The notes: generated by a model not told the origin, from the letters alone. A DNA stretch of 64,000 nt from JAEUIT01 sp044220875 (GCA_044220875.1 JBGAQH010000004.1:248001-312000), one strand, 5' to 3'; shown: positions 1 to 10,007, numbered from the stretch's first letter. Program-made: numbers and translations.

Positions 1-426
1 CGACTGGCGATCGAGGGGCCGATCGACACGGTGGAGGGACGCACCGGCCGCGGAAAGATCGCCATCCGCGACGCGGCCATGGCGAAGTCTGCGATCACGC
101 TCCGCCTCGTCGAGATCAGCCAGCTCATGCTGCCGCTCTCGAGTTCGCTCAAGTCGGCGGACATCCAGTTCTTCCTCCGCGGCGCCGAGGCGACCTTCGA
201 GAAGTTCCGGCTCACCACCTCGGGCGTCACCCTCGACGGCACCGGCACGCTCGACACGCGGGATTTCTCGGTCGACCTCACCCTGCGGAGCCGCGGTCGG
301 CTGGGGATCTTCAGCGACATCGTCGGCGCCGTAAGCGATCAGCTCTACGAAATCGAGGTGAAGGGACCGCTCACCGATCCGACGGCCGGACTGCGGGCCC
401 TGCCCGGACTGCGCTCGAAGGAGTGA
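1..426 (+). CDS. AsmA-like protein, C-terminal fragment
   Basis: The frame is open from the first base to the TGA at 424-426, so this is the last ~141 residues of a gene that begins outside the window. The visible part reads like the end of an AsmA/DUF3971-type periplasmic protein: amphipathic beta-rich segments such as GVTLDGTGTLDTRDFSVDL and a closing VKGPLTDPTAGLRALPGL, the usual 'Xgplt.P' ending of that superfamily. Such proteins are long, anchored in the inner membrane and thought to bridge towards the outer membrane in lipid transport. This is a family-level guess from the C-terminus only. The downstream LOG gene starts 45 nt later. Confidence 0.5.
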   Translation, partial: RLAIEGPIDTVEGRTGRGKIAIRDAAMAKSAITLRLVEISQLMLPLSSSLKSADIQFFLRGAEATFEKFRLTTSGVTLDGTGTLDTRDFSVDLTLRSRGRLGIFSDIVGAVSDQLYEIEVKGPLTDPTAGLRALPGLRSKE

Positions 427-458
427 CGAGGCCCGTGGTCGCCGCTCGCGTCCACTGA

Positions 459-464
459 TACGAT
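459..464 (+). promoter_or_regulatory. -10-like hexamer for a leaderless start
   Basis: TACGAT lies 7 nt before the ATG at 472, so transcription would be expected to begin at or within a few bases of the start codon. No Shine-Dalgarno is present before that ATG. The -35 region (around GTGGTC, 435-440) is weak. Inference from spacing only. Confidence 0.25.
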
Positions 465-471
465 CGCGACC

Positions 472-1551
472 ATGACCGAGAGCGAGCGACGAGGACGCGC
501 GGGCCGCACCGGGCCGCGGGCCGGGGAGCGGGACGACGTGCATGAGGCGACCGACGTGCTCCTGCGCTCGCTGGGCCATGACCCCAACGCCGCCGATGCC
601 GGCTACGTCGCCGAGATGCTGCGGACGGCGGTGAAGCTCCTCAAGGACGGCGCCGACATCGGCCAGCTCAAGCTGGTGAACACGGCGCTCAAGGAGCTGC
701 GCTACGCCTACCGCGTCTTCAACCGCTATCGCGGCACGAAGAAGATCTCGATCTTCGGTTCGGCCCGCACCCCCGAGGACCACCCCGACTACCACGCCGC
801 GCGGCGCTTCGGCGAGCTCATCGCCGCCGAGGGCTGGATGGCGATCACCGGCGCCGGCAACGGCATCATGAAGGCCGGCCATGAGGGCCCGACCCGCGAC
901 GCGTCCTTCGGCCTGGCGATTCGCCTGCCGAGCGAGCAGGCCGCGAACGCGGTCATCGACGGCGACCCGAAGCTCATCAACTTCCGCTATTTCTTCACGC
1001 GGAAGCTGATGTTCACGAGCAACTCGCACGCGATCGCCGTCTTCCCGGGCGGATTCGGCACGCAGGACGAGCTCTTCGAGGTGCTCACCCTCATCCAGAC
1101 CGGGAAGAGCGTCGTCCTGCCCATCGTCCTCGTCGAGGGCAAGGGCGGCGACTACTGGCAGACCTGGGAGCGCTTCGCCCATCAGGATCTTCTCCGGCGC
1201 GGATGGATCAGCCCCGGCGACGAGTCGCTCTATCGCCGTTGCGCGACGCCGGACGAGGCGGTCGAGGTCGTGCTTCGCTTCTATCGCCGCTACCGATCGA
1301 GCCGCTTCGTCGGCGATCGACTGGTGCTCCGGCTCGACGCCCCGCTCTCCGCGCGGCAGGTCGCCGCGCTGCAGGAACGCTTCGGGACGATCATCCGCGA
1401 CGGGCTCATCGAGCAGTCCGGGCCCCTGCCCGGCGAGGACGACTCGCTCGAGCTGCCGCGCCTGCACTTTGCCTTCATTCGCCGCGACCACGGCACGCTC
1501 CGCAGGCTCATCGACGCGCTGAACGACCTTCCGCACGAGCGCGACGCATGA
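472..1551 (+). CDS. LOG family protein (TIGR00730-like nucleotide hydrolase)
   Basis: A 359-residue cytoplasmic protein. It carries the LOG-family signature PGGFGTQDE (about residues 192-200, the PGGxGTxxE motif that binds the nucleotide phosphate and supplies catalytic acid) and the Rossmann-like segments ISIFGSARTPED and AITGAGNGIMKAGHEG. Family members cleave the N-glycosidic bond of nucleoside 5'-monophosphates; in plants and some bacteria this releases active cytokinin, in others it is nucleotide salvage. It is longer than the ~190-residue minimal LOG proteins, with about 90 extra N-terminal and 90 extra C-terminal residues, as in larger PpnN-like members. Its stop overlaps the next start (ATGA). 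Confidence 0.8.
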   Translation: MTESERRGRAGRTGPRAGERDDVHEATDVLLRSLGHDPNAADAGYVAEMLRTAVKLLKDGADIGQLKLVNTALKELRYAYRVFNRYRGTKKISIFGSARTPEDHPDYHAARRFGELIAAEGWMAITGAGNGIMKAGHEGPTRDASFGLAIRLPSEQAANAVIDGDPKLINFRYFFTRKLMFTSNSHAIAVFPGGFGTQDELFEVLTLIQTGKSVVLPIVLVEGKGGDYWQTWERFAHQDLLRRGWISPGDESLYRRCATPDEAVEVVLRFYRRYRSSRFVGDRLVLRLDAPLSARQVAALQERFGTIIRDGLIEQSGPLPGEDDSLELPRLHFAFIRRDHGTLRRLIDALNDLPHERDA

Positions 1552-2513
1552 GCCGGCAGGCGCTCCTGCTCGCCGCGATCGGCGTGGCCCTCGTCGGCGG
1601 CTGTGCGCCCGCAGCGGTCGATCCGCGCAATCCCGTCCGCCCGGCGGTCACGCCGACGGAGCAGGCCAGCGCGATTCTCGACCGTCCGCGCTCGCCGGGC
1701 GAGGAGGACGGGTTGGAGGTCGTCCGATGGTCGGTCGCCGACAACGAGACGGCGATTCGCCGGGCGCTGGCTCGCCACGGGATGCGCGACATTTCACTCG
1801 GCACGACCGCCGAGGCCCTCGAGCGCCATGGCTTTCGCGCCGCGGTCATCGCCGAGGCCGATCTCCCCAAGTTCCTGATCGACATCGGCGGCACGACCAC
1901 GGCGATCACCGTCTGGTTCGGGCAGGTGCCCTCGTGGCGCGACGCGGCTCGAACCATGCTTGACGCACCGCGCGTCGCGATGATCAGCGGCCGCGCCGAG
2001 CGGCTCCATGCCGGCTGGCTGCGGCTGATGGTCCGTTCCTGGACGGTCCCGCTCGAAGAGGGTGCGGTCATGGACCTGCAGGTCGCGCCGCAACTCGTCA
2101 GCGACGCGCCGGACGTCTCCGACCTTCGCAACCGCGATGTGCTCCGCGGCACGCTCTGGCCCGAGGCGACGGTGCATGCGGAATTGCCGCGGGCGAGCGC
2201 CCTCGTGATTCTCTCCGCCCCCCCGAAACAGGACGCAGAGGAGGATCCCGAGGGACCGGCGGAGCGGCCCGACCGGCCGGGCGTCGGTCCCGAGGTCGAG
2301 TTGCCGCCGACGCTGGGCGAGTTTCTGCTCACCGACCTCGACGCGGTGCCGCATCGCCGCACGGTGCTCGTTCTGCGGGCGCGGCTGCCGGATATCCTCT
2401 TCGCTCCGACGGCGAGCCCGATTGCACCGCCGCCTCCGCCGCCCGGCGCGGTCGCCCCCAGCGGCACCGGGTCGGCCAAGCCCGTCGAGCCGCCTCCCGC
2501 CGACGCCCCGTAG
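1548..2513 (+). CDS. Predicted lipoprotein of unknown function
   Basis: A 321-residue protein whose ATG overlaps the TGA of the LOG gene by 4 nt, so the two are probably translated together. The N-terminus is a lipoprotein signal: MSRQ, a hydrophobic stretch and a VGGC lipobox with Cys at residue 20. The mature part shows no family I recognise; it is mixed alpha/beta with a central segment (about residues 75-200) containing an FLIDIGGTTTAITVWFG strand pair, and the C-terminus is an unstructured Pro-rich tail (PPPPPPG). The expected location is a membrane-tethered periplasmic one. The tandem with LOG is not a context known to me. Confidence 0.7.
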   Translation: MSRQALLLAAIGVALVGGCAPAAVDPRNPVRPAVTPTEQASAILDRPRSPGEEDGLEVVRWSVADNETAIRRALARHGMRDISLGTTAEALERHGFRAAVIAEADLPKFLIDIGGTTTAITVWFGQVPSWRDAARTMLDAPRVAMISGRAERLHAGWLRLMVRSWTVPLEEGAVMDLQVAPQLVSDAPDVSDLRNRDVLRGTLWPEATVHAELPRASALVILSAPPKQDAEEDPEGPAERPDRPGVGPEVELPPTLGEFLLTDLDAVPHRRTVLVLRARLPDILFAPTASPIAPPPPPPGAVAPSGTGSAKPVEPPPADAP

Positions 2514-2568
2514 CCGCATCGCTCCCGTCCCTCTCCGCTCCCGCGCTCTCTTCTCCGCAAAGGTCCCC

Positions 2569-3567
2569 GTGACGGAATCCAAGGCCAACAAGCCGCACGA
2601 CGCACGGGTCTCGCCGCGTCCGAGCCGCATGGAGATCGCCGAGTCCCGCGCCGGCGGCGTCACGCACCATCGCCGTCGGCGGCGCATCCAACCGGTGAAG
2701 GCGATCCCGACGATCCTCACGTTGGGCAACCTGGTCTGTGGCTTCAGCGGCATCTACTACGCGATGAAGCCGGTGGGCGAGACCTCGATCTTCCATCTCA
2801 ACACGCTGACCGTCGCCGGCCTGCTGATCTTCGTGGGGATGTTCTTCGACGCCATCGACGGCTCGGTCGCGCGGCTCACGCGGGCGACCAGCGACATCGG
2901 CGCCCAGCTCGACTCGCTCGCCGACGTGGTCAGCTTCGGCGTCGCCCCGGCGTTCATGATGCTGCGGCTCGTGAGCCACTACTACGGCCCGGCGGCCGCG
3001 GGTCCGCAGGAGGCCCTGACCATCCTCAGTCCCGACGCCGACAACGTCTGGGCCAAGGTGATCTGGACGATCGCGGTGATCTACGTCTGCTGCACCGCCC
3101 TGCGCCTCGCCCGCTTCAACGCCGAGACGGCCTCGGCCTCCGAGGAGGACCACCGGTCGTTCAAGGGCCTGCCCTCGCCGGGCGCCGGCGGTACGGTCGC
3201 GAGCCTCATCGTCCTCCACCAGCACCTCCTCTACACCAGCGCCGGCGCCTCCTACGTGGCGACGGGGGTCGAGGACAACCTGGCGTTCGCGCGGACCGCG
3301 GCCCTCGGGATCCCGTTGGTGACGCTCCTCTGCGCCTTTGCGATGGTCTCCTCGCTTCGCTACAGCCATTTCGCCAACCGCGTGCTGCGCTCGAAGCGCG
3401 ACCTGACCGGCATCGCCAAGCTGGTGATCCCGCTCATCGCCGCGTTCTATTGGCTCCAGTTCTCCCTCGCGATCGGCTTCACCTTCTACGCCCTGTCCGG
3501 GCCGGTCACCACCCTCTGGGGCCGCTTCCGCGAGCGGTCCTCGCCCGCCGCCCCGCCCGCCGCCTAA
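2569..3567 (+). CDS. pssA: CDP-diacylglycerol--serine O-phosphatidyltransferase
   Basis: Transfers phosphatidyl from CDP-diacylglycerol to serine, the first step to phosphatidylserine and phosphatidylethanolamine, in the inner membrane. The full CDP-alcohol phosphotransferase signature is present: D94-x2-D97-G98-x2-A101-R102-x8-G111-x3-D115-x3-D119. About eight hydrophobic helices follow the cytosolic basic N-terminus (HHRRRRR at 33-39). I took the GTG at 2569; an in-frame ATG at 2629 would remove 20 residues of poorly structured N-terminus and is equally possible. The TAA stop is followed by a one-mismatch copy of the repeated CTAACAGTTCG motif. trpB begins 35 nt downstream. Confidence 0.88.
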   Translation: MTESKANKPHDARVSPRPSRMEIAESRAGGVTHHRRRRRIQPVKAIPTILTLGNLVCGFSGIYYAMKPVGETSIFHLNTLTVAGLLIFVGMFFDAIDGSVARLTRATSDIGAQLDSLADVVSFGVAPAFMMLRLVSHYYGPAAAGPQEALTILSPDADNVWAKVIWTIAVIYVCCTALRLARFNAETASASEEDHRSFKGLPSPGAGGTVASLIVLHQHLLYTSAGASYVATGVEDNLAFARTAALGIPLVTLLCAFAMVSSLRYSHFANRVLRSKRDLTGIAKLVIPLIAAFYWLQFSLAIGFTFYALSGPVTTLWGRFRERSSPAAPPAA

Positions 3568-3574
3568 CCGTTCG
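3564..3574 (+). repeat. One-mismatch copy of the 11-mer CTAACAGTTCG
   Basis: CTAACCGTTCG, with the TAA being the pssA stop codon. The similarity to the copy at 26177 continues for about 10 nt (CTCACGACG against TTCACGACG). Confidence 0.5.
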
Positions 3575-3602
3575 CTCACGACGCCCTTCCGCGCCCCTCG
3601 CC

Positions 3603-4799
<1,197 letters not shown>

Positions 4800-4842
4800 G
4801 GCAGACCGGCGTCGGCGCGAACGGCCGCCGCGCGTCACGCCG

Positions 4843-5580
4843 TCATCCGCCGCACGGCCCCCAGGCGCCGAGCAGGACCGCAAGGTCCGCCGCGTCGACC
4901 GTGCCGCTCCCGTCAAGATCGGCGCCTCCCGTGCCCCACGCGCCGAGCAGGACCGCCAGGTCCGCAGCGTCGACGACGCCGTCGCCGTTCAGGTCCGACG
5001 GGCAAGCACCCGTGCCGAGGCGCACGTCATCGATGCCCGTGTTGATCTGGTCGCCGAAGTCGCTGGTCCAGTTCAGCTTCGTGAAGGGCTCGCTGCTGAC
5101 GAAACCGATGAAGCCCACCGAGTTGCCCGGCTGCGGACTCGTGAACTGCATCGGCGCGGCGCTGGCGAAACTCAGCGTGAAGACGATCGGCTCGCCGCCG
5201 TTGGCGTAGCAGGTGAAGCCCACCGCGTGCGTCGGCACGTCGAACACCAGATCGATGTTCTCGCCGCCGGAGGAGGTCAGCGTCCGCGACGCGAGCGGAC
5301 AGCAGAAGTTGGTCTGGGTCGTCGGCGCGACGAAGAGGTTCGGCGGCAAGATGGGCGGCGAGGCGATCGGCACGAAGGTGATGCCGCCGCTTGCGACGGA
5401 GCCGACGAACTCGACGCCAACCAGCGGATCCCACTCCGCCTCCTCGAAGGTCACCGCCACGGACGAGCGTGTGGCCGCGTCGAACGCGGCCTGACTTGCG
5501 TACAGGACGACGTCGCCGCGGGCCAGCGCCGGAATGGAAATGACCAGGAACAGCGCCACACTCGTGTGGGATCGGTTCAT
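4843..5580 (-). CDS. Secreted protein with C-terminal paired dockerin-like tag
   Basis: A 245-residue exported protein. A Sec signal peptide (MNRSHTSVALFLVISIPALA, cleavage near 22) is followed by a ~165-residue beta-rich domain with regularly spaced glycines and phenylalanines, like the lectin-type PEP-exosortase/jelly-roll proteins of planctomycetes. Two dockerin-like calcium loops follow (DLNGDGVVDAADLA and DLDGSGTVDAADLA), each ending LLGAWG, bracketed by Cys before the first and after the second. The DNA of the two loops is itself a recognisable near-repeat (about 4846-4995). Function unknown; cell-surface or S-layer-associated location is inferred. It is convergent with trpB and 58 nt downstream of the EEP gene. 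Confidence 0.8.
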   Translation of the reverse strand: MNRSHTSVALFLVISIPALARGDVVLYASQAAFDAATRSSVAVTFEEAEWDPLVGVEFVGSVASGGITFVPIASPPILPPNLFVAPTTQTNFCCPLASRTLTSSGGENIDLVFDVPTHAVGFTCYANGGEPIVFTLSFASAAPMQFTSPQPGNSVGFIGFVSSEPFTKLNWTSDFGDQINTGIDDVRLGTGACPSDLNGDGVVDAADLAVLLGAWGTGGADLDGSGTVDAADLAVLLGAWGPCGG

Positions 5581-5638
5581 CCCACCAGTCGAGCAGGTCA
5601 CACCCGCGAGTTCAAGTGCCTGGCTACCCCAATGCGCG

Positions 5639-6808
5639 TCATTTCGCGTCCTTGGGCACGAGGTCAATCGCGATCGGCATGTGGTCGCTTGCGTAGCCCT
5701 TCGGATGCTCGTGTTCCTGCTTGTCGTTCGGGGGGAGCTTCTCCGGAATCGGCGTCCCGAGGACGAAGAAGGTCCTGTCGATCGCATCCGCGGCCAGGCC
5801 ATCGCTCATGAAGATGAAGTCGATGGCCCGGTGCGTCGCATGGGTGATGTAGGTCTCGGAGGGAGCCTTCGGGTCGAATCGCTTCGTGTAGGCGTTCACG
5901 AATCCCGCCTCCATGTAGAGCTTCACGCTCTTCTTGGTCGGCGTCGCGTTGAAGTCCCCCATGATCGCCAGGTTCAGCGTCGGATTGGCCGCGAGCCGGG
6001 CCTTCGCCATCTCGATGATCTCGAGCGCCTCCAGCTCGCGCTGCACGTCGAAGTCGGCGCCCGACTTGTGATGGAGAACGAAGAGCTCGAGCTGGTAGCC
6101 ATCCTTCGTCTTCAGGTCGACGACGAGCGGGCTCCGCGCCCAGCGCTTGGGCAGCTCGCCCTTTGCGGGAGCGAAGCCCTCGCCGGTCCGCTTCGGCTCC
6201 TGGTCGTCGATTCGCTGCTCGGGCCAGTTCTCGACCTTGTCGATCGGAATCCGCGAGAGCACCGACTGCTCGATCCCGCGGCGGTCGCCCGCGTCGACGC
6301 TGGCGATGTAGTCGTAGCCGAGTCCCTTGAGGTACTGGTCGCGGAACGCGGTCAGCGCCTCCTTGCTTTCGATCTCCTCGACCGCGAGGACGTCGGCGTC
6401 GAGCTTCTTGATCGTCGCCGCGAGATTCGCGAGGCGCTCCGGCTTCGTCGTCATCGCCTTGTCGTCGATGTCGCCCGAAATCGCCGGATCGTCCTTGTCG
6501 TCGAAGATGTTCTCCATGTTGTACGCGGCCAGGCGGATCGTCCCCGCCTTCTTCGGCAGCGGCTCACGGCGCCCGAAGCCGATGTTGTCGGCGGGCCACG
6601 CGGTCTTCTCCTTCGCTCCCTCCTTCGACTTCTTCGTGCCTTCCTTGGGAGCCTTCTTCGGGCTGTCCTTCGCGGGCCCGCGATCCTGGGCCGACGTGAC
6701 CACCGACGAGGGCGCAGCGTCGCCCGAAGAGGAGAAGCTGACCGGCTGACCGCACGAGAGCGTCAGGAACGCCATCGGGCAGAGCGTGAAGACGATTCTT
6801 CGATTCAT
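5639..6808 (-). CDS. Endonuclease/exonuclease/phosphatase family lipoprotein
   Basis: A 389-residue protein with a lipobox (LTLSC, Cys 19) and a Lys-rich linker (about 45-68) before an EEP domain at about 85-389. Family motifs are all visible: AAYNMENIF (metal-binding Asn/Glu), VLAVEEIES, the catalytic-loop MGDFNATP and the terminal YASDHMPIAI with the active-site Asp-His. EEP enzymes hydrolyse phosphodiesters in nucleic acids or phosphoinositide/sphingolipid head groups; an exported lipoprotein form most likely acts on extracellular DNA or phosphodiester nutrients. Substrate cannot be read from the sequence. It stands alone, about 160 nt from the next gene on the same strand. Confidence 0.85.
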   Translation of the reverse strand: MNRRIVFTLCPMAFLTLSCGQPVSFSSSGDAAPSSVVTSAQDRGPAKDSPKKAPKEGTKKSKEGAKEKTAWPADNIGFGRREPLPKKAGTIRLAAYNMENIFDDKDDPAISGDIDDKAMTTKPERLANLAATIKKLDADVLAVEEIESKEALTAFRDQYLKGLGYDYIASVDAGDRRGIEQSVLSRIPIDKVENWPEQRIDDQEPKRTGEGFAPAKGELPKRWARSPLVVDLKTKDGYQLELFVLHHKSGADFDVQRELEALEIIEMAKARLAANPTLNLAIMGDFNATPTKKSVKLYMEAGFVNAYTKRFDPKAPSETYITHATHRAIDFIFMSDGLAADAIDRTFFVLGTPIPEKLPPNDKQEHEHPKGYASDHMPIAIDLVPKDAK

Positions 6809-6972
6809 GGAGAGGCACTTCCGTCAGCGAAGCCCGTCGGCGAACGCTGCTGGTGGATCCGCCGACGGCTCGCCGAGGGGCGCGCGACGTCACGGACGAG
6901 GGACCTCCGAAGTCTACCTCCGAACCGCACCCCCGCCAGCGGGGACGGGGCCTTCGCGCCGGCCGACGGCGA

Positions 6973-7938
6973 TCACTCGAAGATCCGGGCGAACTCCCGC
7001 GTGTTCTCCATCTGCCGGTCCATCCAGCCCACCCACGATGCTCCCATATTCGACGCCGGCGCGACGACCGCGCATTCGACCCCGAGTTCCCGGAGCTTGG
7101 CCCGGATCGCCGCACCGGGCTCGTCTTCCCAGACCATCCATTTCGCGGGGTGCTCCTTGAGCCGCTCGGCGAGCGCCGCGAACTCCTCGGGCGTGGGCAT
7201 CTGCTCCGGCTCCCACTGGACCGATTGTGCGTTCAGCTCAAAGCGCCGGGTGAGGTAGTCGTAGATCGGATGGGAGAAGAGGATCGGGAGACCATGCTGC
7301 GTCCCGACGGCGCCCTCGAGCCTGCCGTCGATCTCGCGCAGGTCGCGCTCGAGCCCCTGATAGTTGTTCCTGAGCGTCTCCTCAAGATCGGGGCGCATCT
7401 GCCGAAGCCGGTCGTGGATGGCCCGAGCCTGTTCGATCGCGAGCATCGGATCGATCCACGTCGTGAACACCGTGCCGGCGTGCGAATGCTGTCCCTCGGC
7501 GCCGTGGCTGTGCGTGACCGCATCCTTCAGCTCGATCCAGTTCGCCCGAAAGCCGTCGGAGGTCTCGATGACCTTCCGCTCGGGCAGCGTGACCTGCGAC
7601 CTCCAGTGCTCGAAGCCAGCGCCATTCAGGACGATGAGGTCGGCGGCCTGCATGGCGCTGATGTCGCCGGGCTTCGGCGTCCAGAAGGCCGGGTCGATGC
7701 CCGCCGGCGCCGGAACGGTGACCTCGACGGCCTCGTCGCCGATCCGTTTGGTGAAATAGGCGAGCGGCGCGTTGCTGGCGACGACGTGCAGCGGCCCGCC
7801 CGCGGCGCGGTTGGCGGCCGCGGCGCCGGCGGTATCGCCCTCGGCGGCGCGGCCCGGCGCGCCGCGATCGCAGGCGGTGAGCAGCGCGGCGACGATCGAG
7901 AGCGACAGGAGCAGCAGGCACGTGCGAGGTGTTGGCAT
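6973..7938 (-). CDS. Metal-type (ZnuA/TroA-like) solute-binding lipoprotein, variant ligand set
   Basis: A 321-residue lipoprotein (lipobox LTAC, Cys 23) of the cluster A-I metal-binding solute-binding proteins: SNAPLAYFTKRIG at the start, the FEHW segment, W-I-D-P-x-L-A-I-E-Q in the middle and SHPIYDYLTRRFEL in the second lobe. Against classical ZnuA two usual zinc histidines are absent: the DPHxFEP motif reads DPAFWTP and the HxWLDP motif reads TTWIDP. A His-rich loop HSHGAEGQHSH lies just before the latter and could replace them. It is divergent from an ATPase-permease pair of the MacB/LolD type, not from a ZnuB/ZnuC pair. Metal specificity is therefore open. Confidence 0.82.
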   Translation of the reverse strand: MPTPRTCLLLLSLSIVAALLTACDRGAPGRAAEGDTAGAAAANRAAGGPLHVVASNAPLAYFTKRIGDEAVEVTVPAPAGIDPAFWTPKPGDISAMQAADLIVLNGAGFEHWRSQVTLPERKVIETSDGFRANWIELKDAVTHSHGAEGQHSHAGTVFTTWIDPMLAIEQARAIHDRLRQMRPDLEETLRNNYQGLERDLREIDGRLEGAVGTQHGLPILFSHPIYDYLTRRFELNAQSVQWEPEQMPTPEEFAALAERLKEHPAKWMVWEDEPGAAIRAKLRELGVECAVVAPASNMGASWVGWMDRQMENTREFARIFE

Positions 7939-8023
7939 GGGCGGAAGCCTCACGGGCAGGATGGCACGCTCGAACCGATCGCGCGTCCGGAGGTAGGCTA
8001 TCACTCTCGCCCCGCACTGCCCG

Positions 8024-8719
8024 ATGCTCGCCACGACTGACCTTCGATTTCGATATGGCCGCGTCGGCGCGTCCGAAGGCGCGTTCGAGCTTCGCATGCG
8101 CGGCTTCGAGGTCGCGCCGGGCGGCTCGGTCGCGATCGTCGGCCCGAGCGGCTGCGGCAAGAGCACGCTCCTCTCGCTTCTCTCCGGCGAGCGCGTGCCC
8201 GCCGAGGGCGAGGTCCGCTTCGGCGAGAGCGTCATCTCCTCGCTCTCCGACGCCGAGCGCCGGGCCTTTCGCATTCGCTCGGTCGGGCTCGTCTTCCAGG
8301 AGTTTCGGCTCATCGAGTCGCTGTCGGTCCTCGACAACATCCTCCTCCCCTGCCGGCTCCATCGGGCCCTGCCGCTGAATGCGGCGAGCCGATCGCGGGC
8401 GGCGGAACTCGCCGAGCGGCTCGGGATCGCGGGCCTGCTCACGCGCCGACCGGATCGCCTCTCGCACGGCGAGCGCCAGCGCGTGGCCGTCGCCCGCGGC
8501 CTCCTGGCCCGGCCGCGGCTCGTCCTCGCCGACGAGCCGACCGGCAACCTCGACCCGACCGGCAAGCGCCGCCTGTTGGACGAACTGTTAGGGCTGGCCG
8601 CCAGCGACGGGGCCATCGTCATCGTCGCCACCCACGACCATGCCCTGCTGCCCTCATTCCAGCGCATGATCGACTTCAGCGCGGACTCGACCGGCGCACC
8701 GGGGGGCGGCGAGCGTTGA
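8024..8719 (+). CDS. ABC transporter ATP-binding protein (LolD/MacB type)
   Basis: A 231-residue ATPase subunit. Walker A GPSGCGKST at 40-48, Q-loop FQEFRLIES at 91-99, signature LSHGE at 146-150, Walker B VLADEP at 167-172, and an H-loop in VATHDHALL. The short fold, the RSVGLVFQEFRL region and the pairing with an FtsX-domain permease place it in the LolD/FtsE/MacB group, which powers mechanotransmission or lipoprotein/lipid handling rather than classical import. Its TGA overlaps the TTG start of the permease gene, so the two subunits are translationally coupled. It is divergently transcribed from the solute-binding lipoprotein gene, 85 nt apart. Confidence 0.92.
   Translation: MLATTDLRFRYGRVGASEGAFELRMRGFEVAPGGSVAIVGPSGCGKSTLLSLLSGERVPAEGEVRFGESVISSLSDAERRAFRIRSVGLVFQEFRLIESLSVLDNILLPCRLHRALPLNAASRSRAAELAERLGIAGLLTRRPDRLSHGERQRVAVARGLLARPRLVLADEPTGNLDPTGKRRLLDELLGLAASDGAIVIVATHDHALLPSFQRMIDFSADSTGAPGGGER
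8581..8591 (-). repeat. Exact copy of CTAACAGTTCG (minus strand)
   Basis: On the plus strand this reads CGAACTGTTAG, inside the ATPase gene, where it encodes Glu-Leu-Leu with an uncommon TTA codon. Confidence 0.6.
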
Positions 8720-9921
8720 TCCCGCCGCGCCACGCCATCGTCCTCGCCGCCAGGCACCTCGCCTTCCACCGCGGGCGCACGGCGCTCATCGTCGTCGCGC
8801 TGGCCCTCGTCGCGGGATTGCCGATCGTGGTGCGCGGTCTGGTCGACGCCGGCACCGCGGCGATGATGGCCCGGGCCCGCAGCAGCCCGCTCGTCGTCGG
8901 CAGCCGCGGGAGCGAGCTCGACCTCGTCATCGCGGCCCTCTACTTCGCGAAGCCGGCGCCCAGGCCGATCACCAGCGGCGAGGCCGACCGACTGATGACC
9001 ATGTCGAAGGGCGTTGTCGTCCCGATGCACCTCGGGTTCACCGCCCAGCGCCATCCGCTCGTCGGCACCACGCTCGACTACGTCGAACTCCGCGGGCTGC
9101 GCGTCGCCGAGGGCCGCCTCTTCGGCTCCCTTGGCGAGTGCGTGCTCGGGGCCGGCGCGGCCCGCGACCTCGGCCTCGCGACGGGCGGCGCGATCCTCAC
9201 CGACGCGACCGATCCCTACAACCTCGCCGGCACGATCCCGCTCAAGCTGCATGTGGTCGGCGTGCTCGCCACCACCGGCACCGCCGACGACAGCGCCGTG
9301 CTCGTCGACCTCAAGACCGCGTGGACCGTCGCGGGCATCGGCCACGGCCACCAGGCGGCTCAGGCGATCAGGGACCCCAACGATCTCGTCGGCACCATCC
9401 GCGACGGGACCGGCGAACACGTCGTGACCAGCGAACGGCTGAAGAACTTCGAGGAAATCACGCCGGAGACGATGGCGAGCTTTCACTTCCACGGCGATCC
9501 CGCGACCTTTCCGATCCACGCCATGCTCATCTGGCCGCGCGACGAGAAGGACGCGACGCTCCTGCAGGGCGCTTTCCAGCGCACCGCCGAGCCGCTGCAG
9601 ATCGTCAAGCCGACCGAGGCGATGGAGCGACTCCTCCGCGAGATCCTCCGCGTGCGGCGCTTCCTCGACGCGATCTTCCTCGCCGTCGGCGCGGTGACCG
9701 TCGCGGTGGTCGGCCTGGTCATTGCCCTCTCGATCCGCCTGCGCCGCGAGGAACTTCTCACCATGGTGCGGCTCGGCGCCGCCCGCGGCACCGTGGCGTC
9801 GATCGTCGGGGCGGAGCTCCTCCTCATCGCCCTCCTCGCAGCCGGTCTGGTCGCGGGTGGCGTTCTCGTGAGTCAATCGATGCGGGGCACCGTCGAGCGG
9901 CTGATTGTCGCTCGATCGTGA
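8716..9921 (+). CDS. ABC transporter permease (FtsX/MacB type)
   Basis: A 401-residue membrane subunit partnering the ATPase just upstream. One N-terminal helix (about 19-39) is followed by a large periplasmic domain (about 40-310), then an FtsX-type C-terminal membrane domain beginning at FLDAIFLAVGAVTVAVVGLVI, with a second helix at GTVASIVGAELLLIALLAAGLVAG. The usual FtsX fold has three C-terminal helices; the last here is short or fused, and the protein stops directly after it (RLIVARS). Translation starts from TTG overlapping the preceding stop. With the divergent metal-type binding protein it may form one transport or efflux unit; that link rests on adjacency only. Confidence 0.85.
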   Translation: MIPPRHAIVLAARHLAFHRGRTALIVVALALVAGLPIVVRGLVDAGTAAMMARARSSPLVVGSRGSELDLVIAALYFAKPAPRPITSGEADRLMTMSKGVVVPMHLGFTAQRHPLVGTTLDYVELRGLRVAEGRLFGSLGECVLGAGAARDLGLATGGAILTDATDPYNLAGTIPLKLHVVGVLATTGTADDSAVLVDLKTAWTVAGIGHGHQAAQAIRDPNDLVGTIRDGTGEHVVTSERLKNFEEITPETMASFHFHGDPATFPIHAMLIWPRDEKDATLLQGAFQRTAEPLQIVKPTEAMERLLREILRVRRFLDAIFLAVGAVTVAVVGLVIALSIRLRREELLTMVRLGAARGTVASIVGAELLLIALLAAGLVAGGVLVSQSMRGTVERLIVARS

Positions 9922-10007
9922 GGGCCCGATCGTGAGAGGTTACCCGTGCGTGTTCGGCATGGGCCGGAGCGCGGGTAGCGTGCCGAGAATCCCCTTGGTA
10001 GCCTGAC

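Noticed and set aside
2629..3567. ATG at 2629 as the only possible pssA start
   Set aside because: It is possible, but the GTG at 2569 is also in frame and closer to the preceding gene; kept as an alternative in the pssA entry.
2329..3579. A 416-codon minus-strand frame opposite pssA
   Set aside because: Gly/Arg/Glu-rich shadow; pssA on the plus strand has the full CDP-alcohol phosphotransferase signature.
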